A DNA stretch of 35,854 nucleotides from Desulfuromonadaceae bacterium (lineage in GTDB: Bacteria; Desulfobacterota; Desulfuromonadia; Geobacterales; Pseudopelobacteraceae): assembly GCA_028688955.1 (NCBI GenBank), contig JAQTXD010000031.1, positions 1 through 35,854 of the forward strand. The letters run 5' to 3'. Shown one piece after another: positions 7,734-15,408 of this stretch. Each line of letters opens with the position of its first letter. The first letter of the stretch is position 1. The position numbers and the translations under genes are program-made. The notes under the pieces were generated by a model. That model had not been told where the DNA came from. It made no database searches and saw nothing but the letters and a program-made list of their open reading frames with translations.

Positions 7734-8729
7734 ATGACAGTCACACTCGATATTTTCATAATAACATGGAATCGTGCCAGTTTCCTTTCACGAACCCTTG
7801 AAAAACTGGCATCCAGTCCTTTTGCACAGTGCCGACTGACAATTCTCGATAACTGCTCTTCTGATGATACTGCAAGTGTGTGTGCATGCTGGATGCAATC
7901 CTTCCCTGATTCCAGAGTGATACACAGGGCAAAGAATATTGGCGGGAATGCAAATTATCTTCGTGCGGTGGAAGAGGCAACTGCGGATTATACCTGGGTT
8001 CTCTGCGATGACGATGATCTCGATTTTACTGCAGCAGCTGAATGTCTTACTGCGCTTTCCAAGAGTGAGTATGACATTGTATGCGTAGGTTCTCCACATT
8101 TGTATGAGTGGGAATACGGCCTGTCCTGCAATGTTCACCAATTGATTGAACGTGGGGCACGATACTATAGGAATCTAGGATTTTTTCCGGCAACCATCTT
8201 TAGAACAGTTCTCTTTGACAGCAACTGCCTGTTAAAGGGGTATTCGAATATCAATAATTTTTATCCACAGATTGAATTTGTCAACAAGTCTGTGCGGGAA
8301 AATTTCCGAGTCTATACTTGTAGTATACCGATCGTGTTGCGAAACCGGGATAACTCGTCGGGGTTTTCAGGTTTAAACTGGTTTGCTTCATGGGTTAACA
8401 CCTGTCAGACCATAACTGACTCACGACTCCGTTTTCATGTTATCAATCAGGTTTTAGAGGAAGAGGGTGGGAGGGTGAAAATGATATTTATCTACCTTTG
8501 TGGTGAAAAACTGATGAGTGTCTACAGTTGGCAGACTTATAAACGATATTTGACTGATATTTTTTTGGGTATAGACACTCTCAATCGCTTGATATTCTGC
8601 TTGGCTCTTCCCTGTACTTTAATGCCGAGGTGGGCCCTTAAACTGCTGCGTCGGATAAGATGGTACCTGAGTGACGAAATTCCTCCCCTCATTGATTTTG
8701 ACCGCCGCGATCTTCATTCGAGTGAGTAA
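7734..8729 (+). CDS. Family 2 glycosyltransferase, second of three related copies
   Basis: The protein has 331 residues and a GT-A core: DIFIITWNRASFLSRTL, LTILDNCSSDDTASVC, KNIGGNANYLRAVE (67-80) and the acidic CDDDD at 91-95. It is clearly closest to the next gene, with which it shares long stretches including ITDSR/IQDPS after WV.(T/A)CQT, NSSGF, and matching lengths. The C-terminus has a hydrophobic and basic segment typical of peripheral membrane glycosyltransferases. No strong ribosome site precedes the ATG at 7734. It stops two bases before the next start, so the two are probably translated together. The likely role is successive or alternative addition of a sugar in a surface glycan; the specificity is unknown. 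Confidence 0.8.
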   Translation: MTVTLDIFIITWNRASFLSRTLEKLASSPFAQCRLTILDNCSSDDTASVCACWMQSFPDSRVIHRAKNIGGNANYLRAVEEATADYTWVLCDDDDLDFTAAAECLTALSKSEYDIVCVGSPHLYEWEYGLSCNVHQLIERGARYYRNLGFFPATIFRTVLFDSNCLLKGYSNINNFYPQIEFVNKSVRENFRVYTCSIPIVLRNRDNSSGFSGLNWFASWVNTCQTITDSRLRFHVINQVLEEEGGRVKMIFIYLCGEKLMSVYSWQTYKRYLTDIFLGIDTLNRLIFCLALPCTLMPRWALKLLRRIRWYLSDEIPPLIDFDRRDLHSSE

Positions 8730-8731
8730 CG

Positions 8732-9736
8732 ATGCCCAGAGAAATTCTTTCTATTTTTGTAATTACATACAACAGATGTAATTTTCTAGAAAATACTCTG
8801 AATCAATTGGCAAAATCTCCTTTCTCGGCGTGCTCAATAACTATTCTTGATAACTGCTCAACTGACAGCACTCCAGCGGTGTGTTCACTTTTCCGCGACC
8901 TGTTTCCGGTATATTCAGTTATCAGGCATGCAATAAACATCGGCGGGAATGCCAACTACCTCCGTGCTGTGGAGATGTCTCGTACTCCATATACATGGGT
9001 GGTCTGTGACGATGATGACTTTGACTTCTCGGATTGCACTGACGTTATGGAGGCTCTTGAATGTGGCAGTTTTGATTTTATATATCTTGGATCACCTTCT
9101 CAACAGGAATGGGAGAGGGGACTCGTCACCACGGCACATACCATTATCGCAAGGGGTTCGAAATACTACAGTGGCCTAACTTATATGCCCTCTTTAATTT
9201 TTCGTACATCATGCTTTGACTCGGATTGTATGGTAAAAGCCTATCGGCTGATCAATTGTCTTTATCCGCATTTTGAACTGCTTAACAGATCCATAAAAGA
9301 CGATTTTAGAATCTATGTCGCAAAACGGCTTATTTTTATCCGGAATGAGTTGAACTCATCGGGGTTTTATCCACTTTTTTGGTATGCTTCATGGGTTACT
9401 GCTTGCCAAACAATACAAGACCCCTCTATTCGCTATAGAACCATAGATCAGGCAACTGAACAAAAGGGATACTACAAATCACTGGGGTTCTGGATTGCAC
9501 TGGAAAAAAGTCAGCGGAACAGATTTTTTTATAAGCGGATCATCGATATTCTTAGTGGTTACAACTGGCGTCAGCGGATTGCCTTCTTGCCGATGCTGCC
9601 AGTAGTCATAATTCCACTGCCGAAATCGCTGCTTGGAGTGCTTAGGCGCATTGTATACCGTATGAGCGGCCATGCTGGCGAACTCCCTTCTATCGAGATT
9701 GAGGGACGTGACAAGGGTTATGATGATTACTTATGA
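8732..9736 (+). CDS. Family 2 glycosyltransferase, third of three related copies
   Basis: The protein has 334 residues and the same plan as its upstream neighbour: SIFVITYNRCNFLENTL, ITILDNCSTDSTPAVC, INIGGNANYLRAVE (68-81) and CDDDD at 92-96. The similarity continues through the second half (SSGFYPLFWYASWVTACQT), so the two arose by tandem duplication and then diverged. The ATG at 8732 comes two bases after the previous stop. A hydrophobic stretch near residues 285-305 (IAFLPMLPVVIIPL) suggests membrane contact. Its stop codon lies inside the left arm of an inverted repeat (9728-9740 with 9787-9799). The substrate is unknown. Confidence 0.8.
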   Translation: MPREILSIFVITYNRCNFLENTLNQLAKSPFSACSITILDNCSTDSTPAVCSLFRDLFPVYSVIRHAINIGGNANYLRAVEMSRTPYTWVVCDDDDFDFSDCTDVMEALECGSFDFIYLGSPSQQEWERGLVTTAHTIIARGSKYYSGLTYMPSLIFRTSCFDSDCMVKAYRLINCLYPHFELLNRSIKDDFRIYVAKRLIFIRNELNSSGFYPLFWYASWVTACQTIQDPSIRYRTIDQATEQKGYYKSLGFWIALEKSQRNRFFYKRIIDILSGYNWRQRIAFLPMLPVVIIPLPKSLLGVLRRIVYRMSGHAGELPSIEIEGRDKGYDDYL

Positions 9737-9799
9737 ATTCAGGTCTGAAATGTCTGCAACAGGTATTATTGTCTCCGTAGAATTATGAGTTCATAAGTA
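9728..9799 (+). repeat. Inverted repeat spanning the end of the third glycosyltransferase gene
   Basis: TACTTATGAATTC at 9728-9740 is complementary to GAGTTCATAAGTA at 9787-9799 except for one position that could form a G-T pair in RNA. The arms are 46 bases apart and the left one contains the stop codon. No T tract follows, so a terminator is unlikely; an operator or an RNA structure is possible. Confidence 0.4.
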
Positions 9800-9861
9800 T
9801 TCCTCATCGTATGATTAACTTGCTGCTGAATGTGACACGGAAATCAGAAAGGTTCGTCTTC

Positions 9862-11217
9862 TTGAAATTTCTCATCCTTGGTGCCGGCCCCTGTGGGCTG
9901 GGTGCCGCCTATCATCTCAATAAATTGGGACATGCGGACTGGCAGGTTTTTGAACGTAACGGCCATGTTGGTGGTCTGTCTGCATCGTTCAAGGATACAA
10001 AGGGTTTCACTTGGGACATTGGCGGTCACGTTCTCTTCTCCCACTATGATAGTTTTGACAAGGCAGTTGCTGAAGCTTTGGGAGATCAGTATTTCGAACA
10101 CCAGCGGGAAAGCTGGATCCGTATCCTGCAGCGTTGGGTTCCGTACCCGTTCCAGAATAATGTCAGGTATCTTCCAGATGAGGCGCTCCATGAATGTGTC
10201 ATCGGTCTGCGGGAACTTTCTGGTCCTTCTGGCGGATTGACCAATTTCAAAGAGTGGATGGATGCAATTTTTGGTTACGGTATTGTTAAATATTTTATGG
10301 AACCATATAACAGCAAGGTGTGGGGCGTTCCGTTAGAATCTATGAGCAAAGAGTGGATTGCCGAGCGGGTGAGCGTGATAGATCTTGCCCGTATTGAACG
10401 AAACATTGCAGAGGAGCGGGATGATCTAGGCTGGGGCCCCAATAACGTATTCAGATTCCCAAAATATGGTGGTACGGGTGCTATTTACGAAGGCATAGCT
10501 CAACCGCTTTGTGAAAAAATACACCTGCAGCATGAGATGATGGATATCGATCTGGATCAAAAGATGGTGACTTTTTCCAATGGCAGGGTTGAGCGCTATG
10601 ACGTGTTGATCAATACCTCGCCGCTTGACCTGTTGGTATCAAAATGCCAAAAAATTCCCGAGTCGGTATCTGGTGCTGCTAGAAATCTTGTCCATAACAG
10701 CGGTCTGATTGCCGGTTTTGGGTTTAAAGGAAAGCGTGATGACTCCAGGTGCTGGATGTATTTCCCGGAAAACAATGCTCCGTTCTACCGGGTGACCAAT
10801 TTTCATAATTACTCGCGCTTTAATGTGCCGGGCGGTGAGGTCGATCGATATTTCTCGCTGATGTGCGAGACGACTTATTCATCTCATAAGCCGCAAGACA
10901 AGGCGAAAATAATTGATTCATCACTTCAGGGATTGCTCTCCAGTAATATAGTTAATAAAGAAAATGTTGATTATATTGCCAGTCGTTACCTCATCGATGT
11001 TCCCTATTCCTATCCGGTGCCGACGCTGGGGCGCGATCAGGCGCTTGCGATTATTCAGCCGTACCTGGAATCAAAGTTCATCTTTTCCCGGGGACGCTTT
11101 GGTGCCTGGAAATACGAAGTCGGCAACATGGACCATTCCTTTATGCAGGGGGTGGAGGTTGTTGACCGCCTGCTGAATGGAACAGGAGAGTGTACTCTGA
11201 ACGGTGTGGCTGGATGA
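9862..11217 (+). CDS. FAD-dependent amine-oxidase-like oxidoreductase
   Basis: The protein begins with a Rossmann dinucleotide fold (FLILGAGPCGLGAAYHLN), followed by VFERNGHVGGLSASF and DIGGHVLFSHY. This is the FAD-binding pattern of the amine oxidase/protoporphyrinogen oxidase/UDP-galactopyranose mutase superfamily. The C-terminal GAWKYEVGNMDHSFMQGVEVVDRLL closes the FAD fold. I prefer the TTG at 9862, which is preceded by AGAAAGG and gives a typical start; an ATG at 9811 would add 17 residues before the fold. It is 451 residues from the TTG. The gene overlaps the next by four bases (ATGA). Its setting suggests action on a nucleotide sugar or lipid-linked sugar. The exact reaction is not evident, and it lacks close likeness to true UDP-galactopyranose mutases. 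Confidence 0.7.
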   Translation: MKFLILGAGPCGLGAAYHLNKLGHADWQVFERNGHVGGLSASFKDTKGFTWDIGGHVLFSHYDSFDKAVAEALGDQYFEHQRESWIRILQRWVPYPFQNNVRYLPDEALHECVIGLRELSGPSGGLTNFKEWMDAIFGYGIVKYFMEPYNSKVWGVPLESMSKEWIAERVSVIDLARIERNIAEERDDLGWGPNNVFRFPKYGGTGAIYEGIAQPLCEKIHLQHEMMDIDLDQKMVTFSNGRVERYDVLINTSPLDLLVSKCQKIPESVSGAARNLVHNSGLIAGFGFKGKRDDSRCWMYFPENNAPFYRVTNFHNYSRFNVPGGEVDRYFSLMCETTYSSHKPQDKAKIIDSSLQGLLSSNIVNKENVDYIASRYLIDVPYSYPVPTLGRDQALAIIQPYLESKFIFSRGRFGAWKYEVGNMDHSFMQGVEVVDRLLNGTGECTLNGVAG

Positions 11218-12371
11218 ATATTCAGTTGATGAAGCTGTTTGATGCCGTAATCGGCCGGATAGTAGCATCCGTTTTCCCCGCACCACTGCAGATAACACCT
11301 CCCTGCACAGTAACTTCGCTTCTCCTCATCCGTCCCGGTGGCATCGGTGATGCGGTGCTGCTTGCACCTGCAATTAATTCTCTAAAAAAGACTTTTCCGT
11401 CTGCTCGTGTCTCGATTCTTGCCGAGAAACGCAATGCCGGAATTTTTTGCCTGATTCCCGGAGTGGACAACCTGCTTTGTTACGATAGCCCGGGCGAGTT
11501 GTTTCAGGCATTGCTGGGCTCATATGATGTTGTGATCGATACCGAACAATGGCACCGCCTTTCGGCGGTCGTGGCGCGAATGGTATCGGCGCCGGTTAAG
11601 ATAGGTTTCTGTTCTAATGAACGTCGTCGGATGTTCACGCATACCGTTCCCTATTCACATGATGATTATGAAACGCTCAGTTTTGTCCGACTTCTGAAGC
11701 CGTTGGGCATTGAAGGAGCGAAGATGAATGGCGGAGTCCCCTTTCTATTTGTTCCGCATGCTGCAACCGACACGGTTGCCGGTCTGCTGGAGCCAATTCA
11801 GGGAGATCGTTTCGTGACCATTTTTCCCGGAGCAAGTATAAGGGAGCGTCGCTGGGGTGCTGAACGTTTTCGCAGGGTGGCTGAAATCCTTGCTGGATTC
11901 GGTATCAAAACGGTTGTTGTCGGTGGAAAAGTGGACCGTCGACAGGGAAAGGTGATAGCCGGAAACGGGGTGGGACTTGATCTTACTGGTGTACTTACGT
12001 TACCCGAGACTGCTGCGGTTATTCAAAAAAGCGCGTTGTTGTTGAGTGGCGATTCCGGTGTGCTGCATATTGCCACAGGATTGGGAATACCGACGGTATC
12101 TCTCTTCGGGTCGGGAAGAGCAAAGAAATGGGCTCCGAAGGGAGACGACCATCTTGTGATCAACAAAAATCTGCCCTGTTCGCCCTGTACAACTTATGGT
12201 TCGACACCATCATGTTCAACCGGTGTTCAGTGTATGCGGGATATTGACGTTGATGACGTTGTGAACGCAGTTACCATGCTGTTAACCACTGTGGGTACAA
12301 TGCCTTTTCGATGCTGCAACAGCGAATTGATCAAAACAGGAGGAATGTCAAATTCCACTCCTGCAGTATAA
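11214..12371 (+). CDS. Family 9 glycosyltransferase (heptosyltransferase-like)
   Basis: The 385-residue protein has the GT-B family 9 hallmarks: LLLIRPGGIGDAVLLAPAI at residues 36-54, a central VTIFPGASIRERRWGAERF donor-site motif, and SGDSGVLHIATGLGIPTVSLFG in the C-terminal domain. A Cys-rich end (PCSPCTTYGSTPSC) is common in heptosyltransferases. I place the start at the ATG at 11214, which overlaps the stop of the FAD gene (ATGA); the frame runs back to a GTG at 11190. Such enzymes add heptose or related sugars to the lipopolysaccharide core at the inner face of the inner membrane. This is the last gene of the polysaccharide block. Confidence 0.85.
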   Translation: MNIQLMKLFDAVIGRIVASVFPAPLQITPPCTVTSLLLIRPGGIGDAVLLAPAINSLKKTFPSARVSILAEKRNAGIFCLIPGVDNLLCYDSPGELFQALLGSYDVVIDTEQWHRLSAVVARMVSAPVKIGFCSNERRRMFTHTVPYSHDDYETLSFVRLLKPLGIEGAKMNGGVPFLFVPHAATDTVAGLLEPIQGDRFVTIFPGASIRERRWGAERFRRVAEILAGFGIKTVVVGGKVDRRQGKVIAGNGVGLDLTGVLTLPETAAVIQKSALLLSGDSGVLHIATGLGIPTVSLFGSGRAKKWAPKGDDHLVINKNLPCSPCTTYGSTPSCSTGVQCMRDIDVDDVVNAVTMLLTTVGTMPFRCCNSELIKTGGMSNSTPAV

Positions 12372-12470
12372 TTATGAAATGTTTGACAGTTCCAGAATTC
12401 CGTAGAATCCTACCTGTCGTGAACCACTTTAAATACACGAAAATGATGCTTCAATGGACAACGTACAAAA

Positions 12471-12485
12471 TATATGTCACATATA
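12471..12485 (+). promoter_or_regulatory. Palindrome in the AT-rich gap upstream of queD
   Basis: TATATGT at 12471-12477 and ACATATA at 12479-12485 form a perfect 7-1-7 palindrome. It sits in the gap between the heptosyltransferase-like gene and queD (12372-12598), which is very AT-rich: about 25 percent GC over 12481-12540. A regulator site is possible. I find no convincing promoter next to it and no recognisable preQ1 riboswitch in the gap. Confidence 0.35.
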
Positions 12486-12598
12486 AGGACACAAAAGTAG
12501 TAATAAACAACAAATTCTTATAGCTTTAAACACCAGTAATAGTATGTTCAGGCCGTAGTACTAACGAAAATATTAATTAATCAGGGGGAATTCCCATA

Positions 12599-12967
12599 AT
12601 GTTTAAGCTGACAATTCGTACCAGTTTTGCTGCTGCCCATAATCTGATGAACTATCAGGGTGATTGCGAAAATTTACATGGTCATAACTGGAAAGTAGAA
12701 GTTGCAGTCACCGCTCTGGAACTGGATAAAGCGGGTCTGGGCATCGATTTCAAGGTTTTAAAGCGTGAAGCCGGTTCGATAATAAATGAACTGGATCACA
12801 AATACCTTAACGATATCGCTGCATTTAAGGGTATATCGCCATCATCGGAACTTATTTCAAAGTATCTGTTTGAACGTATCTCAGAACGTCTGAATAACGA
12901 CAATATTAAAGTAGAATCAATCACGGTCTGGGAGTCTGATAACGCGTCTGCCTGCTACTATGAGTAA
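12599..12967 (+). CDS. queD: 6-carboxy-5,6,7,8-tetrahydropterin synthase
   Basis: The 122-residue protein belongs to the 6-pyruvoyl-tetrahydropterin synthase/QueD family. Zinc ligands are His14 (AAAHNL), His27 and His29 (LHGHNW); Cys23 in GDCENLHGH is the expected catalytic Cys. A mid-protein ELDHKYLND supplies the catalytic Asp-His pair, and the C-terminal VWESDNASACYYE carries the pterin-binding Glu. QueD converts 7,8-dihydroneopterin triphosphate to 6-carboxytetrahydropterin, the second step from GTP to queuosine. The ATG at 12599 follows AGGGGGA. It overlaps queE by eight bases, so the two are translationally coupled. queC, queF and tgt are not in this window. Confidence 0.92.
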   Translation: MFKLTIRTSFAAAHNLMNYQGDCENLHGHNWKVEVAVTALELDKAGLGIDFKVLKREAGSIINELDHKYLNDIAAFKGISPSSELISKYLFERISERLNNDNIKVESITVWESDNASACYYE

Positions 12968-13709
12968 ACCGGTATATATAAGCGAGATGTTTTCGTCTAT
13001 TCAGGGCGAAGGCATGTTGGCTGGGCGCAGGCAGATATTTGTGCGTTTGATGGAGTGCAACCTTGATTGTACGTATTGTGACACTGACTTTAAAAAGTCC
13101 GACGTTTTCAGGTTGGAATCCCGGCCTGGGTCAGGTTTGTTTTTAACGCTTCCATTGCCACTCTCCTGCCACGAAATTTCTGAGACTTTTGATGGCTGGT
13201 TATCTCAGTTACCGGGAGCCCACCATTCGGTGAGTATTACCGGAGGAGAACCCCTTCTGCATGCGGACATGCTTGCCGAGTGGCTGCCTGAAATCAGAAA
13301 AAAACTTCCGATTCACCTTGAAACAAATGGCACAAGGCATGACGCACTTCGACGTGTAAAGCAGTATGTCGATTACATCAGTATGGATATGAAACTTCCT
13401 TCTACCGCCGGATGCCCGGAGATGTTATGGGATGTACATGCACTTTTTCTCCGTGAAGCGTCTGGCAGTAATGTCTCGGTTAAAGTAGTTGTGGGTGATC
13501 ATACGACGTTGGATGAAATTCATCGGGTGTGCGATATTATTTTATCTGCTGACGCAGCGGTACCGCTCTTTCTACAGCCGTTGTCGTTGTCTGATGACCG
13601 GGTCGGAATAACAACTGCGCACCTCTTTCGTCTTCAGGAACGCGCCTCATCCCGCCTGGCGGATGTACGGGTAATACCACAAATGCATAAAATGCTTGGT
13701 GCGCTGTGA
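12960..13709 (+). CDS. queE: 7-carboxy-7-deazaguanine synthase (radical SAM)
   Basis: The 249-residue protein has the radical SAM cysteine set C33-x3-C37-x2-C40 in MECNLDCTYCDTDF. It opens with ISEMFSSIQGEGMLAGRRQIFVR, the QueE signature for substrate binding, and has SITGGEPLLH for SAM contact. It converts 6-carboxytetrahydropterin, the product of QueD, to 7-carboxy-7-deazaguanine using a [4Fe-4S] cluster and Mg. The length fits the longer QueE subgroup. The start at 12960 overlaps queD, and the stop overlaps the following GTG by four bases (GTGA), so three genes are coupled in a row. Confidence 0.93.
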   Translation: MSKPVYISEMFSSIQGEGMLAGRRQIFVRLMECNLDCTYCDTDFKKSDVFRLESRPGSGLFLTLPLPLSCHEISETFDGWLSQLPGAHHSVSITGGEPLLHADMLAEWLPEIRKKLPIHLETNGTRHDALRRVKQYVDYISMDMKLPSTAGCPEMLWDVHALFLREASGSNVSVKVVVGDHTTLDEIHRVCDIILSADAAVPLFLQPLSLSDDRVGITTAHLFRLQERASSRLADVRVIPQMHKMLGAL

Positions 13710-14086
13710 TAATTGAAACTATTACCCTGGATTCGGCTCTCTGTATCACACTTGTTGACCAGACTCAGCACTATTTTGGTGGATATTATCATGTGAAAGT
13801 GCTGGCTTATTGCGACATTCCTTTATTGCAGAGTTACTTTGAAAATGATGTCGAATTCAAGAAAGCTATGGAATTGATGGGGAAGGGCGTCAGATTTGAA
13901 CGGCTTCTTGATAAAATGGCCGTTCCTGAGTCCGACATAGAATCTGTTAGAAACGGCTTGACCCAATCCTTTCATGACACGACAAAAAAATATATGTCCG
14001 TACCTGATTTCGCTTCCCGTTTTGTCAGATGCGAATATGTAAAACAGGTTAAAAATAACTCTCGCGTTCGAATTCCAAGAGTATAA
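13706..14086 (+). CDS. Unrecognised 126-residue protein between queE and rlmD
   Basis: I do not recognise a named family. The protein has a beta-rich first third (IIETITLDSALCITLVDQ, then YFGGYYHVKVLAYCDI). A helical part follows around FKKAMELMGKGVRFERLL and SDIESVRNGLTQSFHDTTKKYM, and the tail is basic (KQVKNNSRVRIPRV). There is no signal peptide or membrane segment, so it is probably cytoplasmic. The GTG start at 13706 overlaps the queE stop, and rlmD begins one base after its stop. Tight coupling on both sides and reasonable codon use argue for a real gene. A role in tRNA or rRNA modification is a guess from position only. Confidence 0.7.
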   Translation: MIIETITLDSALCITLVDQTQHYFGGYYHVKVLAYCDIPLLQSYFENDVEFKKAMELMGKGVRFERLLDKMAVPESDIESVRNGLTQSFHDTTKKYMSVPDFASRFVRCEYVKQVKNNSRVRIPRV

Positions 14087-14087
14087 T

Positions 14088-15398
14088 GTGACACTGCCAA
14101 CCGCTACTATTGATAAACTTGCCTTCGGGGGCAATGGCGTCTGCCGGATTGATGGTAAGGTCTGTTTTGTACCGTTCAGTTGTCCCGGCGACGAAGTTTC
14201 TCTCTATGTTACAACCCAGAAAAAATCCTATAGCGTGGCTTCAATAGCTGATATTTCTACTCCGTCTCCTTCAAGAACAGCTGCTGAATGTTCGATATTC
14301 GGGCTCTGTGGGGGGTGCCATTGGCAGCACATTAATTATTCCACGCAGCTTGAGGGCAAACAGAAAATTGTTGAAGATACCCTCTGGAGAGGGGCACGTG
14401 TTCCGGCGGAGAGTATTTCTGAGATTGTGGCGTCACCATTGGAATTTGGCTATAGAAGTCGACTCCAATTCAAAACATCTGTTCAGAACGGCGAGCTGCG
14501 TATCGGTTTTTTTCGACAGGGGTCTCATGAGGTAGTTGATGCACCACATGGGTGTCTTGTCGCCGTTCCCGTTATAAATGAGGTGCTGACGCGATTTAGA
14601 CGTATTTTAATGTCATTTCCTGAAGTCAAGTCAATTGTTCAACTCAGCATAGATTCAGGTGACTGCGGAGTGATTGTTGTTTTGCATCACACCGGCATGT
14701 TGACTTTAGATGCGGTACGTTATCTTGCTGATAAATCAGATGAATTTGGCCCGTGTACGGGCCTTTTTCTGAAGTCTGATTCTCATTCGCGTTGTGAAAA
14801 AGTCTGGGGGAATTCTGAAATTTCATACCGGCTGAATCGGAAAGATGCAGGGGATGGGCCCGTTATCCTTACCTATCCCCCCGGCTCTTTTGCGCAGGTA
14901 AATCTGCTCCAAAACAGTTCAATGCTATCTGTTGTCCGGAGGTTGGGGGCGTTTGAAACTACAGAACATCTTCTTGATTTATACTGTGGAAATGGTAACT
15001 TCTCAATTCCCCTGGCTGTAGAGGTTGCATCAGTAGTCGGAGTTGAGGGAAATGCTGAATCGATCCGTGCAGCAGAAAGTAACAAGAGCGTCAACAAGGT
15101 TGCAAATGTTCTCTTTTTTTGTGATGATGTTGCCGCCGGTGTTCGCAGACTTGTTAGCCAAAAGCGATGGTTTGACACTATTCTGCTTGACCCGCCTCGC
15201 GCCGGTGCGGGAGATGCCATTGCGGGAATTATCTGTCTGAAGCCGAATAAAATTATCTATGTTTCCTGTGACCCGAATACGCTTGCGCGGGACTGCGGAT
15301 TATTGATCAATAATGGGTACAGAGTAGTTGAAACTGTACCTCTTGATATGTTCCCACAGACCTTTCATGTTGAAAGCGTAACATTACTTTGTCGATAA
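14088..15398 (+). CDS. rlmD: 23S rRNA (uracil-5-)-methyltransferase, RlmD/TrmA family
   Basis: This 436-residue protein has a short N-terminal TRAM-like RNA-binding domain (residues about 1-58). An iron-sulfur Cys set follows (C68, C74, C77 in CSIFGLCGGC, with a later Cys near residue 155 in HGCLVAV). The C-terminal Rossmann methyltransferase domain contains LDLYCGNGNFSIPLA, LDPPRAGAG and the catalytic Cys in IYVSCDPNTLARD. The enzyme makes 5-methyluridine in RNA with SAM; members of the family act on U1939 or U747 of 23S rRNA or U54 of tRNA. The iron-sulfur Cys set favours the RlmD/RlmC branch over TrmA, but the exact target is inferred. The start codon is GTG at 14088. Confidence 0.85.
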   Translation: MTLPTATIDKLAFGGNGVCRIDGKVCFVPFSCPGDEVSLYVTTQKKSYSVASIADISTPSPSRTAAECSIFGLCGGCHWQHINYSTQLEGKQKIVEDTLWRGARVPAESISEIVASPLEFGYRSRLQFKTSVQNGELRIGFFRQGSHEVVDAPHGCLVAVPVINEVLTRFRRILMSFPEVKSIVQLSIDSGDCGVIVVLHHTGMLTLDAVRYLADKSDEFGPCTGLFLKSDSHSRCEKVWGNSEISYRLNRKDAGDGPVILTYPPGSFAQVNLLQNSSMLSVVRRLGAFETTEHLLDLYCGNGNFSIPLAVEVASVVGVEGNAESIRAAESNKSVNKVANVLFFCDDVAAGVRRLVSQKRWFDTILLDPPRAGAGDAIAGIICLKPNKIIYVSCDPNTLARDCGLLINNGYRVVETVPLDMFPQTFHVESVTLLCR

Positions 15399-15408
15399 AG
15401 GTGCCGTC

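Noticed and set aside
12383-12408. TTGACA followed by TAGAAT as a queD promoter
   Set aside because: The spacer is only 14 bases, too short for a normal sigma-70 promoter, and the site is about 190 bases from the gene.
12311-12523. A 70-codon frame overlapping the end of the heptosyltransferase-like gene
   Set aside because: It has no ribosome site, no domain, and runs into the AT-rich gap; it looks like a chance frame.
12372-12598. A preQ1 riboswitch before queD
   Set aside because: I looked for the short stem with the A-rich tail that pairs back into the loop and did not find it.
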